From contig NZ_BMVB01000015.1 in NCBI RefSeq assembly GCF_014650495.1, positions 99,073 through 147,834 on the forward strand: 48,762 bases of DNA. Direction: 5' to 3'. The stretch comes from Streptomyces cinnamoneus. GTDB lineage: Bacteria > Actinomycetota > Actinomycetes > Streptomycetales > Streptomycetaceae. Positions within the stretch are counted from its first letter, which is position 1. Each line of letters begins with the position of its first letter. Under the pieces are notes generated by a model, which searched no databases, was not told where the DNA came from, and saw nothing but the letters and a program-made list of their open reading frames with translations. Shown in pieces: positions 31,385 through 39,338 of this stretch. The translations under genes were made by a program, and so were the position numbers.

Positions 31385-32953
31385 GTGCCCAGATCCCCAC
31401 GAGTCGGCGTCCTGCTGGCCGCGACCGTCCTTCTCCTCGCCACCGCCACGGGCTGCGACGGCGGCGTGGGTCCGGGCAGCAGCAGCGAAGCCGCCCCGGG
31501 CACGGGCGCGAGTGCGGGCAGCGGTGACACCGCCCGCCTCGCGGCCGCCGCACAGAAGCTGGAATGGAAGCAGTGTCCCGCCCCCGCCCGCAGCGAGGAC
31601 AGCAGCGCGGGCCGGCCACCGGGGCGCGACTGGGAGTGCGCGACGCTGCGCGCCCCGCTGGACTACGCCCACCCCGACGCCGACACCATCGGCATCGCCA
31701 TGATCCGGGCCAAGGCCACCGACCAGGCCCACCGCATCGGCTCGCTGATCTTCAACTTCGGCGGTCCGGGCGGCTCGGGCATCACCACCCTCCCGGCCTT
31801 CGCCGACGACTACCGCACCCTGCGCTCGCGTTACGACCTGGTCAGCTTCGACCCGCGGGGGGTGGGCCGCAGCAGCGGCGTGACGTGCCTGGACGACCGG
31901 CAACTCGACGCCTACTACGCCGCGGACGCCACCCCCACCGGTCAGGACGAGGAGCGGTCCCTGGTCGCCAGGATCGACCAGTACGCGGCGGCCTGCCAGA
32001 AGAACTCCGGCAAGATCCTCCCCCACGTCGGCACGACGAACGCCGCCCGCGACATGGACCTCATGCGGCACGTACTGGGCGACGCCAAGCTGCACTACTT
32101 CGGCATCTCGTACGGCACGGAACTGGGCGGCGTCTACGCCCACTTGTTCCCGAAGAACGTGGGCCGCGCCCTCCTGGACGCCGTGGTGGACCCGTCCAGC
32201 GACCCCGTGCAGAGCGCACTCGCGCAGGCGGGCGGCTTCCAGCTGGCGCTCGGCAACTACATGGCCGCCTGCGTGAAGACGTCCGACAACTGCCCCACCG
32301 AGCAGCAGATCACCGGCCTGCTCGACCGTCTCGGCAAGGACCCGGTGCCGGGTGGTTCCGGCCGTGACCTCACCCAGTCGCTGGCCACCAGCGGCATCGC
32401 CCAGTCCCTGTACTCGAAGGACTTCTGGGACTACCTCACGGAGGGCGTCGAGGACGCGGAGAACGACGACGGGAAGATCCTGCTCGCGCTCGGCGACTCC
32501 ATGAACGGCCGTGGCCAGGACGGCAAGTACAGCTCGCTGCAGGCGTCGCTCAACGCCATCACCTGCGCGGACTTCGCCCAGCGCTACACGGCGGCCGAGA
32601 TCGAGGGCAAGGTGCCGGAGTTCCGCAAGGCGTCCCCCGTCTTCGGGGAGTTCATGGCGTGGAGCCTGCTGCAGTGCACCGGTTGGCCCGTAAAGGGCGA
32701 ATGGCAGACGCCGGACGTCAGCGCGAAGGGCTCCGCACCCGTGCTCGTGGTGGGCAACACCGGTGACCCGGCCACCCCTTACGAGGGAGCGCGCAAGATG
32801 GTGCAGGAACTGGGCCCGGGAGTGGGCGTGGAGATGACGTACCGGGGCGAAGGCCATGGGGCGTACGACAGCGGCAATGCGTGCGTGAAGAGCGCTGTTG
32901 ACGCATACCTGCTGGAAGGTACCGTTCCGGAAGCCCATAAGATCTGCTCATAA
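31385..32953 (+). CDS. Secreted alpha/beta-hydrolase, tripeptidyl-aminopeptidase family (paralogue A)
   Basis: 522-residue S33-type hydrolase resembling the Streptomyces SlpD/SlpE and tripeptidyl aminopeptidase group. The signal peptide ends near a Cys (LLLATATGCDGG), so it may be a lipoprotein. The oxyanion region is FNFGGPGGSG, the nucleophile elbow is GISYGTELG (Ser), and candidate triad Asp and His lie in VVGNTGDPATP and GEGHGAYD. It probably trims tri- or other short peptides from protein N-termini outside the cell. GTG 31385 has GGAGG nine bases upstream; ATG 31376 abuts that box. It is a close paralogue of the gene at 34193. Confidence 0.87.
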   Translation: MPRSPRVGVLLAATVLLLATATGCDGGVGPGSSSEAAPGTGASAGSGDTARLAAAAQKLEWKQCPAPARSEDSSAGRPPGRDWECATLRAPLDYAHPDADTIGIAMIRAKATDQAHRIGSLIFNFGGPGGSGITTLPAFADDYRTLRSRYDLVSFDPRGVGRSSGVTCLDDRQLDAYYAADATPTGQDEERSLVARIDQYAAACQKNSGKILPHVGTTNAARDMDLMRHVLGDAKLHYFGISYGTELGGVYAHLFPKNVGRALLDAVVDPSSDPVQSALAQAGGFQLALGNYMAACVKTSDNCPTEQQITGLLDRLGKDPVPGGSGRDLTQSLATSGIAQSLYSKDFWDYLTEGVEDAENDDGKILLALGDSMNGRGQDGKYSSLQASLNAITCADFAQRYTAAEIEGKVPEFRKASPVFGEFMAWSLLQCTGWPVKGEWQTPDVSAKGSAPVLVVGNTGDPATPYEGARKMVQELGPGVGVEMTYRGEGHGAYDSGNACVKSAVDAYLLEGTVPEAHKICS

Positions 32954-33011
32954 GGTGTGCTGATAGCACCCATAGCACATCACACCGGTAATACGAACTC
33001 CGCCGGCTCGA

Positions 33012-33034
33012 ATGTCAGTGGCCCGCACTACGAT
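33012..33034 (+). promoter_or_regulatory. RecA-NDp/PafBC-type promoter
   Basis: ATGTCAGTG (33012-33020), exactly eight bases, then TACGAT (33029-33034). It matches TTGTCRGTG-N8-TANNNT except for the first T. It lies 64 bp before the ATG of the unknown membrane-anchored protein, implying induction after DNA damage independent of LexA. Confidence 0.65.
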
Positions 33035-33097
33035 CGCCCGCACAGAAGTTCCGCACGCGACAACGGAGTTGCACCGGGGGACGAAGGGGGGCACGTC

Positions 33098-34129
33098 ATG
33101 CCGAACACCACCGCAGCCGGCCGCACCGCCCGGCGGGCCCGCACGCTGACCGGCGCCCTGGCCATCGCGGCCCTGCTGGCGGCCTTGATGGCGCTGTGGC
33201 AGACGCAGTTCCGGCCGCTGTCCAAGCCGGAGTACTGCTGGGGCACCTGGCGCGCGGACGGCGGCCCGTTCCGCACGGACGCCGGGCGCGACGGCGGCGC
33301 ACACCGCCGCACCGCCCGGGAGACGGCCCCCACCCCCGCCCGTCCCCACGGCCGCTGCTCGCTGAGCTGGAGCGGCGGCCGGGGCCGGGACGCCCCCCGC
33401 CGGAGCCTGGAGGTCCGCTACGAGACGGGCCCCAGCGCGGCGAAGGAGCGCCGGGCGTGGCTGGCGGAGCTGTTCGCCGGAGGCGACGCCGCCCTGCCGG
33501 ACGACCTCCCCGGCTTCGTCACCGCCGCCACCGGCACCCTGGTCCTGCCCGCTTCGTGCGACGTGGACGGCCGGCCCTCGGTGGTGACGGTCTCGGGCTC
33601 GTTCGACTCCAGCCCGGACCGGACGGGCAGGATCCTCCTGGAGGCGGCCAACCGCGCCACGAAGGTGACGGGCTGCGCCGGCGAGGTGCGCACCACGGGC
33701 CCCACGACCCCCACGGGCTGCAGCCTCCCGCTCCCGGCTCCGCGGCCCGCGCCGGCATCCGCCTCGGCTCCCCCGGCCGCACCCGGGACCGCGGCGGGCA
33801 GTGCCCACGACGGCTTCCAGACCTGCGCCGTCGCCGGCGGCGGTCAGTGGGCGGCCCGGTTCACGATGGTCGCCCGGCCCCGCATCGTCACCCTGTTCGA
33901 CGGACTGACCGGCGACAGCCCGCCCGCGCCCGGCTGGCGCGCCCTGGGCCGGATCGAGGCCACGGCCGCGCTCATACGGGCCGACTGCGCCGGCCGTCCC
34001 ACGGTGTTCACCATGCGCACGGGCCCCGGCCGCACCGGGACGCGCCTGGACGACGCGCGCGAGGCGTTCCCCCCTCTCGTGGAGGCGGCGGCGGACCGCA
34101 TGGGCTGCGCGCCCCTGCACTCCGTCTGA
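33098..34129 (+). CDS. Membrane-anchored protein of unknown function
   Basis: 343 residues. An Arg-rich N-terminus is followed by one hydrophobic helix (LTGALAIAALLAALMALWQ, about residues 17-35), giving an N-in, C-out anchor or uncleaved signal. The exported part has several cysteines (YCWGTW, RCSLSW, ASCDV, GCAGEV, QTCAV, DCAGR, GCAPL), probably disulfide bonded. Two similar segments (LVLPASCDVDGRPSVVTVSG and ATAALIRADCAGRPTVFTMRTG) suggest an internal duplication. A Pro/Ala linker lies near 215-240. ATG 33098 follows AAGGGGGG. I do not recognise the family. Its promoter matches the PafBC motif, and it sits between two paralogous hydrolases. Confidence 0.75.
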   Translation: MPNTTAAGRTARRARTLTGALAIAALLAALMALWQTQFRPLSKPEYCWGTWRADGGPFRTDAGRDGGAHRRTARETAPTPARPHGRCSLSWSGGRGRDAPRRSLEVRYETGPSAAKERRAWLAELFAGGDAALPDDLPGFVTAATGTLVLPASCDVDGRPSVVTVSGSFDSSPDRTGRILLEAANRATKVTGCAGEVRTTGPTTPTGCSLPLPAPRPAPASASAPPAAPGTAAGSAHDGFQTCAVAGGGQWAARFTMVARPRIVTLFDGLTGDSPPAPGWRALGRIEATAALIRADCAGRPTVFTMRTGPGRTGTRLDDAREAFPPLVEAAADRMGCAPLHSV

Positions 34130-34192
34130 CGGCGACCGTACGCCGGGGGGCGAAGGGCCTCCGGCGAGCGATTTCTCCGTAAAGTCGGTGGA

Positions 34193-35719
34193 ATGAGTCC
34201 CACACGGCCCCGGGCCGCCGCCCTCGCCTCCGCCGCCCTCGCGCTCGCCCTCACCGCCACCGCGTGCGGGCGGGGAAGAGACGGCGACGGGTCCGGCGGC
34301 ACCGACAGCAGGAACCGTTCGGCGGGCGCCCAGCTCACCTGGAAGCGCTGCGAGGCGCCCACCGCGCCCCAGGGCGGCGGCAAGGCGCCCGGCAAGGGGT
34401 GGGAGTGCGCGACGCTGCCCGTGCCCCTGGACCACGCCAAGCCGGACGGCGAGAAGATCGGCCTGGCGCTGATCCGCAGCAAGGCCCGGAACTCCTCCGG
34501 CCGCATCGGCTCGCTCGTCTTCAACTTCGGCGGCCCCGGCGGCTCCGGCGTCGCGGGCCTGCCGTCGCTGGCCGACAGCTACGAGAAGCTGCAGGGCCGC
34601 TACGACCTGGTGAGCTTCGACCCGCGCGGCGTGGGCGAGAGCGCGGGCGTGCGGTGCCAGAGCGACAAGGAGCTCGACGCCTCCTACCAGATCGACGGCA
34701 CACCCGACGACGACGCCGAGCTCAAGGAGACCCTGACGGCGAACAAGGCGTACATCGACGCGTGCGCCAAGAACTCCGCCAAGGTCCTCCCCCACGTGGA
34801 CACGATCAGCGCCGCCCGCGACCTCGACCTGATCCGGTCCGCGCTCGGCGAGCAGAAGCTGCACTACTTCGGCATCTCGTACGGCACGGAACTGGGCGCG
34901 GTCTACGCCCACTTGTTCCCGAAGAACGTCGGCCGGGCCGTCCTCGACGCGGTCGTCGACCCGACCCAGGACCCGCTGCAGGGCAACCTCGGCCAGACCA
35001 AGGGCTTCCAGCTTGCCCTCGACAACTACCTGAAGGACTGCGGCACTTCCGGCGGCTGCCCGACGCAGGCGCAGATCACCACCCTGCTCAAGGACCTCGA
35101 CGCCAAACCCCTGCCGACCACGCAGGGCCGCAAGCTCACCCAGGACGAGGCGGTCAACGGCATCGCGGCCGCGCTGTACTCGAAGGACACCTGGAAGTAC
35201 CTGACGGCCGGGCTCCAGGAGGCCCTGCGCAAGGGCACCGGCAACACCCTGCTGCTGCTCTTCGACTCCCTCGTCGGCCGCGCCCCCGACGGCCGCTACA
35301 GCAACCTCCAGGCCGCCAACCGGGCGGTCTCCTGCGCCGATGCCGAGCAGCGCTACACCGTGGCCGACGTGAAGCAGCGCCTGCCGGAGTTCCGGGCGGC
35401 GTCGCCGGTCTTCGGGGAGTCGGCGGCGTGGTCCCTGCTGTCCTGCACGGACTGGCCGGTGAAGGGCAAGTGGAAGACCCCCGACGTGAGCGCGGACGGC
35501 TCGGCGCCGATCGTGGTCGTCGGCAACGCGGGCGACCCGGCGACGCCCGTGGCCGGTGCGGAGCGCATGGCGGAGAAGCTCGGCAGGGGCGTCGGCGTCC
35601 GCCTCACCGTCAAGGGCGAGGGCCACGGCACGTACGGGGTCGACGAGTGTGCGACCAAGGCCGTGGACGCCCACCTGCTGGAGGGCAGGACCCCGGCGGA
35701 CGGCACCGTCTGCTCCTGA
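34193..35719 (+). CDS. Secreted alpha/beta-hydrolase, tripeptidyl-aminopeptidase family (paralogue B)
   Basis: 508 residues, collinear with the gene at 31385. The signal peptide ends at a Cys (LALTATACGRG, possible lipoprotein), then FNFGGPGGSGVAGLPSLADSY, GISYGTELGAVYAHLFPKNVG (nucleophile Ser), VVVGNAGDPATP (Asp) and GEGHGTYG (His). Expected role is extracellular aminopeptidase on short peptides. A 74-bp block around the nucleophile is 72/74 identical in DNA to the paralogue. ATG 34193 is the first start. The transcript is closed by the hairpin at 35728-35758. Confidence 0.88.
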   Translation: MSPTRPRAAALASAALALALTATACGRGRDGDGSGGTDSRNRSAGAQLTWKRCEAPTAPQGGGKAPGKGWECATLPVPLDHAKPDGEKIGLALIRSKARNSSGRIGSLVFNFGGPGGSGVAGLPSLADSYEKLQGRYDLVSFDPRGVGESAGVRCQSDKELDASYQIDGTPDDDAELKETLTANKAYIDACAKNSAKVLPHVDTISAARDLDLIRSALGEQKLHYFGISYGTELGAVYAHLFPKNVGRAVLDAVVDPTQDPLQGNLGQTKGFQLALDNYLKDCGTSGGCPTQAQITTLLKDLDAKPLPTTQGRKLTQDEAVNGIAAALYSKDTWKYLTAGLQEALRKGTGNTLLLLFDSLVGRAPDGRYSNLQAANRAVSCADAEQRYTVADVKQRLPEFRAASPVFGESAAWSLLSCTDWPVKGKWKTPDVSADGSAPIVVVGNAGDPATPVAGAERMAEKLGRGVGVRLTVKGEGHGTYGVDECATKAVDAHLLEGRTPADGTVCS

Positions 35720-35727
35720 ACGCCGAC

Positions 35728-35758
35728 GGCCCCCGCTCGCGCGAGGCGAACGGGGGCC
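35728..35758. terminator. Terminator hairpin between convergent genes
   Basis: Stem GGCCCCCG (35728-35735) with CGGGGGCC (35751-35758) enclosing a nested palindrome CTCGCGCGAG (35736-35745). It lies nine bases after the hydrolase stop and faces the small secreted-protein gene. Confidence 0.7.
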
Positions 35759-35797
35759 AGCGGGCGGCCGCTCCTATGCTGTTGCTCGCCCGAAGGG

Positions 35798-36127
35798 TCA
35801 ACTGTTGGTTTCGCAGAGGGCAAGCGCCTGGATCTCGTCAGGGCTGCTGGCCGCCCAGGTATTGGGCGTGTCAGGCGATGGGCCATTCATGAATATGATC
35901 GGGCCCCGTTCAATAGGCACGAAACCCTTCACCGCGTATCCGCCGCCGATCAAGTGGGTGCCCTCCGGACACGTTGCCTCGGAGTGCTGGCCCACGGGCC
36001 CGGCAACCGTCGTCGACGTCACAGCCTCAGCTGTACTAGCGGTCGCCAAACCGAAGGCGGTTGTGATCAGTAGAGTGCCGACCACAACGGCGCTCGCGCG
36101 CGAGCGCGCTGAGTTCATTCGAGTCAT
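35798..36127 (-). CDS. Small secreted protein of unknown function
   Basis: 109 residues. A clear Sec signal peptide (basic TRMNSARSRAS, hydrophobic AVVVGTLLITTAFGLA, cleavage near TAEA) is followed by a mature ~70-residue domain beginning VTSTTVAGPVGQHSEATCPEGTHLIGGGY and ending ALCETNS. The two cysteines could form one disulfide. The 'CPxGxxxxGGG' word recalls short extracellular Streptomyces proteins of unknown role. ATG 36127 has AAGGACC upstream. Its third positions are less G/C rich than its neighbours' (codons such as GTA, ATT, AAT occur), hinting at later acquisition. Single gene between two terminators. Confidence 0.75.
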   Translation of the reverse strand: MTRMNSARSRASAVVVGTLLITTAFGLATASTAEAVTSTTVAGPVGQHSEATCPEGTHLIGGGYAVKGFVPIERGPIIFMNGPSPDTPNTWAASSPDEIQALALCETNS

Positions 36128-36286
36128 GGCCTGGTCCTTCTCGCGAAGAACCCCCCTTTCGGACCAGCGTAGACGTGCTCGCCGCCCCTCGCACGGCAGA
36201 CCGGATCGCAGCCGTCCGTGGGCCGTCCGTGGGTGACTGACGGCAGCCGACAACGACCAACAACACATGCGGCGTGGCAGCAATGT

Positions 36287-36317
36287 GGGGGGCTGCGACA
36301 CAACTCCGCAGCCCCCC
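36287..36317 (-). terminator. Terminator after moeZ
   Basis: 11-bp stem (36287-36297 with 36307-36317, 9-nt loop), 19 bases downstream of the moeZ stop on the minus strand. It isolates moeZ from the small secreted-protein gene. Confidence 0.75.
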
Positions 36318-36335
36318 TCCCCAAAAAACGGTCGA

Positions 36336-37514
36336 TCAGTAGACCGGCTTCTGCGGCTCGACCTGGTTGACCCAGCCGATCACGCCACCGCCGACGTGCA
36401 CGGCGTCGGCGAAGCCGGCCGACTTCAGCACGGCCAGCACCTCCGCCGAGCGGACGCCCGTCTTGCAATGCAAGACGATCTTCTTGTCCTGCGGAAGGTC
36501 CTGGAGGGCGTTGCCCATCAGGAACTCGTTCTTGGGGATCAGGCGGGCGCCGGGGATCGAGACGATCTCGTACTCGTTCGGCTCGCGGACGTCGATGACG
36601 TCGATGTTCTCGCCCGCGTCCATCCACTCCTTGAGCTGCGCGGGAGTGATCGTCGAGCCGGCCGCCGCCGCCTGCGCCTCCTCGGAGACGACGCCGCAGA
36701 ACGCCTCGTAGTCGATGAGCTCGGTGACGGTGGGGTTCTTGCCGCAGACCGCGCAGTCGGGGTCCTTGCGGACCTTGACCTGCCGGTAGGTCATCTCCAG
36801 GGCGTCGTAGATCATCAGGCGGCCGACGAGCGGGTCGCCGATGCCGGCCAGCAGCTTGATGGCCTCGTTGACCTGGATGGAGCCGATCGACGCGCACAGC
36901 ACGCCCAGCACGCCGCCCTCGGCGCAGGAGGGGACCATGCCCGGCGGCGGGGGCTCGGGGTAGAGGCAGCGGTAGCAGGGGCCATGCTCGCTCCAGAAGA
37001 CGGACGCCTGTCCGTCGAAGCGGTAGATCGAGCCCCAGACGTACGGCTTGCCCAGCAGCACGCAGGCGTCGTTGACCAGGTAGCGGGTGGCGAAGTTGTC
37101 CGTGCCGTCCACGATCAGGTCGTACTGCGCGAAGATCTCCATGACGTTGTCGGCCTCAAGGCGGCCCTCGTGGAGAACGACGTTCACGTACGGGTTGATG
37201 CCGAGCACCGTGTCGCGCGCGGAGGCGGCCTTGGAACGGCCGATGTCCGACTGGCTGTGGATGATCTGGCGCTGCAGGTTCGACTCGTCGACCTCGTCGA
37301 ACTCCACGATGCCGAGCGTGCCGACGCCGGCCGCGGCCAGGTACATCAGGGCTGGGGAGCCGAGGCCGCCGGCGCCCACACAGAGCACCTTCGCGTTCTT
37401 CAGGCGCTTCTGCCCGTCCATCCCGACGTCCGGGATGATCAGGTGGCGGGAGTACCGACGGACCTCGTCGACGGTGAGCTCGGCAGCCGGCTCGACCAGG
37501 GGTGGCAGCGACAC
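36336..37514 (-). CDS. moeZ: Adenylyltransferase/sulfurtransferase MoeZ
   Basis: 392 residues in two parts. Residues 1-265 are a MoeB/ThiF E1-like domain: VGAGGLGSPALMYLAAAG nucleotide-binding loop near 47, RQIIHSQSDIGRSKA, DGTDNFATRYLVND, and zinc cysteines CYRC and CAVC. Residues about 290-392 are a rhodanese domain with active-site loop HCKTGVRS (Cys near 360). The protein adenylates and sulfurates MoaD-like and other small sulfur carriers, feeding molybdopterin, thioquinolobactin-type and cysteine pathways. GTG 37514 has a GGAG box upstream. A CRISPR-repeat-like element lies just 5' of that box. Function links it to moaE and the molybdate operon. Confidence 0.95.
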   Translation of the reverse strand: MSLPPLVEPAAELTVDEVRRYSRHLIIPDVGMDGQKRLKNAKVLCVGAGGLGSPALMYLAAAGVGTLGIVEFDEVDESNLQRQIIHSQSDIGRSKAASARDTVLGINPYVNVVLHEGRLEADNVMEIFAQYDLIVDGTDNFATRYLVNDACVLLGKPYVWGSIYRFDGQASVFWSEHGPCYRCLYPEPPPPGMVPSCAEGGVLGVLCASIGSIQVNEAIKLLAGIGDPLVGRLMIYDALEMTYRQVKVRKDPDCAVCGKNPTVTELIDYEAFCGVVSEEAQAAAAGSTITPAQLKEWMDAGENIDVIDVREPNEYEIVSIPGARLIPKNEFLMGNALQDLPQDKKIVLHCKTGVRSAEVLAVLKSAGFADAVHVGGGVIGWVNQVEPQKPVY

Positions 37515-37523
37515 AGGGGCTCC

Positions 37524-37552
37524 AGGGTCATCCCCACGGGTGCGGGGAACAT
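37524..37552 (-). repeat. Solitary type I-E-like CRISPR repeat
   Basis: One 29-bp element. Minus strand reads GTTCCCCGCACCCGTGGGG followed by ATGACCC, close to the known type I-E repeat form GTTCCCCGCGCCAGCGGGG. The stem CCCCGC/GTGGGG has one mismatch. No second copy or spacer and no cas gene is in the window. Six-frame readings give SSPRVRGT and IPTGAGN, known signatures of translated I-E repeats. Confidence 0.6.
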
Positions 37553-37598
37553 AGAGGCAGCGTTCTGTTCTTCCCCTGCAACACTGCCACGCCCCGTC

Positions 37599-38390
37599 TC
37601 ATTCCGAGACACCAGGTCCGATGCGCGAGACGATCTCGTCCCAGTAGCCGGGCAGGGACTCCCAGGGGTCGACGTCGTCGTGGTCGGTGCGGTCGGTGAG
37701 GTAGACGGTGCCCGCGCCCTGCCAGCGGGCGATGCGCAGCGCCTCGTCGAGGTGGTGGCGCGGCACGCCGTGCACGAGGTGGCAGAACCGCTCGGGCGGG
37801 TGCTCGGCGGTCCATTCGGGGGCCTGGGACCAGCGGTAGCGGGACCACGGCCCGGCGAAGGTCACCAACTGGTCGGCGAGGGCGGCGTATCCGGAGCAGG
37901 CGGGCCCGCCCTGCACGAGCACCACGTGGGCCGCGTCGAGCAGGGTCCGCAGGGCACCGACCGCGCGCCGGGTGCCGGGGAGCCCGGCGGCGTCGGTGGG
38001 GCAGCGGCCCAGGGCGAAGCCGTCGACGCGGTACCAGTTGAGGTAGCGCTGTGCGTCCGAGAGCAGTTCGCCGAAGGGACGCGTGCCGTGACCGGCGTCC
38101 AGGTGGCCGAGCACCCGGACGCCGGAGGTGCGCAGCGGGACGACGGCGGACAGGCAGTACGGGTCCTGGCGGAAGCCGGGGCCGCCGACGGATCCGCCGG
38201 TGGGTCCGCCGGTGCCGCGCAGGGTGCCGGCGCCGAGCACCACCCAGTCCAGCGGGAGCCCGGTCCGCTGGAGGCCGCCCCATTCGACGGGGGCGACCAG
38301 GGGGTGGGCGAAGCCGGGCACGGCGATCCGGAGGGGGGCCTTGCGGGCGGCGGGGGCGCGTCGGTGGCCCGGCGAGATCAGATACGACAC
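37599..38390 (-). CDS. Spherulation-specific family 4 (GH135-like) protein
   Basis: 263 residues. Family-typical order is seen: LRIAVPGFAHPLVAPVEW near residue 20, SGVRVLGHLDAGHGTRPFGELLSDAQRYLNWYRVDGFAL near 90-128, DQLVTFAGPW near 190 and YLTDRTDHDDVDPWESLPGYWDEIV near the end. The family includes fungal Sph3, which cleaves galactosaminogalactan. However, the acidic segment after WYRVDG reads ALGRCP rather than an FxDE-like one, and the usual TFE reads TFA, so catalysis is doubtful. GTG 38390 follows GGAGG and overlaps the epimerase gene by 13 bp. It has no signal peptide. Last gene of the carbohydrate operon. Confidence 0.75.
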   Translation of the reverse strand: MSYLISPGHRRAPAARKAPLRIAVPGFAHPLVAPVEWGGLQRTGLPLDWVVLGAGTLRGTGGPTGGSVGGPGFRQDPYCLSAVVPLRTSGVRVLGHLDAGHGTRPFGELLSDAQRYLNWYRVDGFALGRCPTDAAGLPGTRRAVGALRTLLDAAHVVLVQGGPACSGYAALADQLVTFAGPWSRYRWSQAPEWTAEHPPERFCHLVHGVPRHHLDEALRIARWQGAGTVYLTDRTDHDDVDPWESLPGYWDEIVSRIGPGVSE

Positions 38391-39292
38391 GCCGCCTCCA
38401 TCCAGATGTCGGCCAGTGATTCCTCCAGGCCGATGCGGGGGCGCCAGCCGAGCCGGTCGCGGGCGGTGCGCACGTCGGCCTGCTGCCAGCCGCCGCAGCC
38501 GTCGGGGTAGGGGTAGGCGGGCGGGCTGCCCAGGTGCGGGTCGTCCAGTTCGTGGAGGGCGCCGCCGAAGCCGGCGACGCGGGCGAGGAGGGTCGCCGCG
38601 TCGCGCAGCCGGACGGCGCGGCCGGTGCCGATGTTGACGGCGCCCTGCGCGGCGGACAGGGAGGCCGCGTGGACGGCGCGGGCGATGTCGCGGACGTCGA
38701 CGAAGTCGCGCTGGACGCCCAGGCCCGTCAGTTTGAGTTCGTTGTCGCCGCTCTGCATGGCCCGCCGCATGGCCTCGGCGAGCCGGCCGAGCGGTGAGCC
38801 GGCGGGGGTGCCGGGGCCGACGGGCGAGAAGACCCGCAGCACGATGGCGTCCAGGCCGGAGCCGAGGACGAGTTCGGTGGCGGCGAGCTTGCTGACGCCG
38901 TACGGGCCGCCCGGGCGGGGGACGGCGTCCTCGGCGGTGGAGGAGCCGGGCTGCGAGGGCCCGTACTCCGAGGAGCAGCCCACCTGGACCAGCCGGGCGC
39001 CGCAGCCGCTGCGGCGCAGCGACTCGCAGATGGTGGCGACGGCGACGGTGTTGTGCCGGGTGAGTTCGCGGGCGCCGCCCCGCGTGGCGCCCGCGCAGTT
39101 GATGACGACGCCGGGGTGGACGGCGTTGAGGAACCGGGTGAGTGCACCGGGGCTGCCGCTGGCCAGGTCGAAGCGGACGTCCGCGTCGTCGCCGCGGCCG
39201 AGCGCGGTGAGCTGGACGGCGGGGTCGGCGAGCAGCCGGTCGGCCACGAAGCGGCCGAGGTAGCCGTTGGCGCCGAGCAGCAGGACTCTCAT
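38378..39292 (-). CDS. NAD-dependent nucleotide-sugar epimerase/dehydratase
   Basis: 304-residue extended SDR. GANGYLGRF at residues 8-16 binds NAD. The catalytic triad is visible as CSSEYG and YGVSK (YxxxK). RDFVDVRDIARAV and the C-terminal LGWRPRIGLEESLADIW are typical of UDP-sugar 4-epimerases and dehydratases. It probably supplies an epimerised sugar nucleotide to the glycosyltransferase at 40511. ATG 39292 has GAGGG upstream. 46 bp downstream of the membrane protein gene; overlaps the spherulin-like gene. Confidence 0.9.
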   Translation of the reverse strand: MRVLLLGANGYLGRFVADRLLADPAVQLTALGRGDDADVRFDLASGSPGALTRFLNAVHPGVVINCAGATRGGARELTRHNTVAVATICESLRRSGCGARLVQVGCSSEYGPSQPGSSTAEDAVPRPGGPYGVSKLAATELVLGSGLDAIVLRVFSPVGPGTPAGSPLGRLAEAMRRAMQSGDNELKLTGLGVQRDFVDVRDIARAVHAASLSAAQGAVNIGTGRAVRLRDAATLLARVAGFGGALHELDDPHLGSPPAYPYPDGCGGWQQADVRTARDRLGWRPRIGLEESLADIWMEAACRI

Positions 39293-39338
39293 CGGTCGTG
39301 CCCTCGCTCTCGCCCGGTGGTGCCAAGGGGGTGAACGG

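Noticed and set aside
37524..37598. CRISPR array
   Set aside because: Only one repeat is present. No second repeat at spacer distance, no leader and no cas genes were found in the window.
37502..37699. Short plus-strand peptides containing HPHGCGEH and SSPRVRGT
   Set aside because: They are translations of the CRISPR-repeat-like element, not genes; such peptides are a known artefact of I-E repeats.
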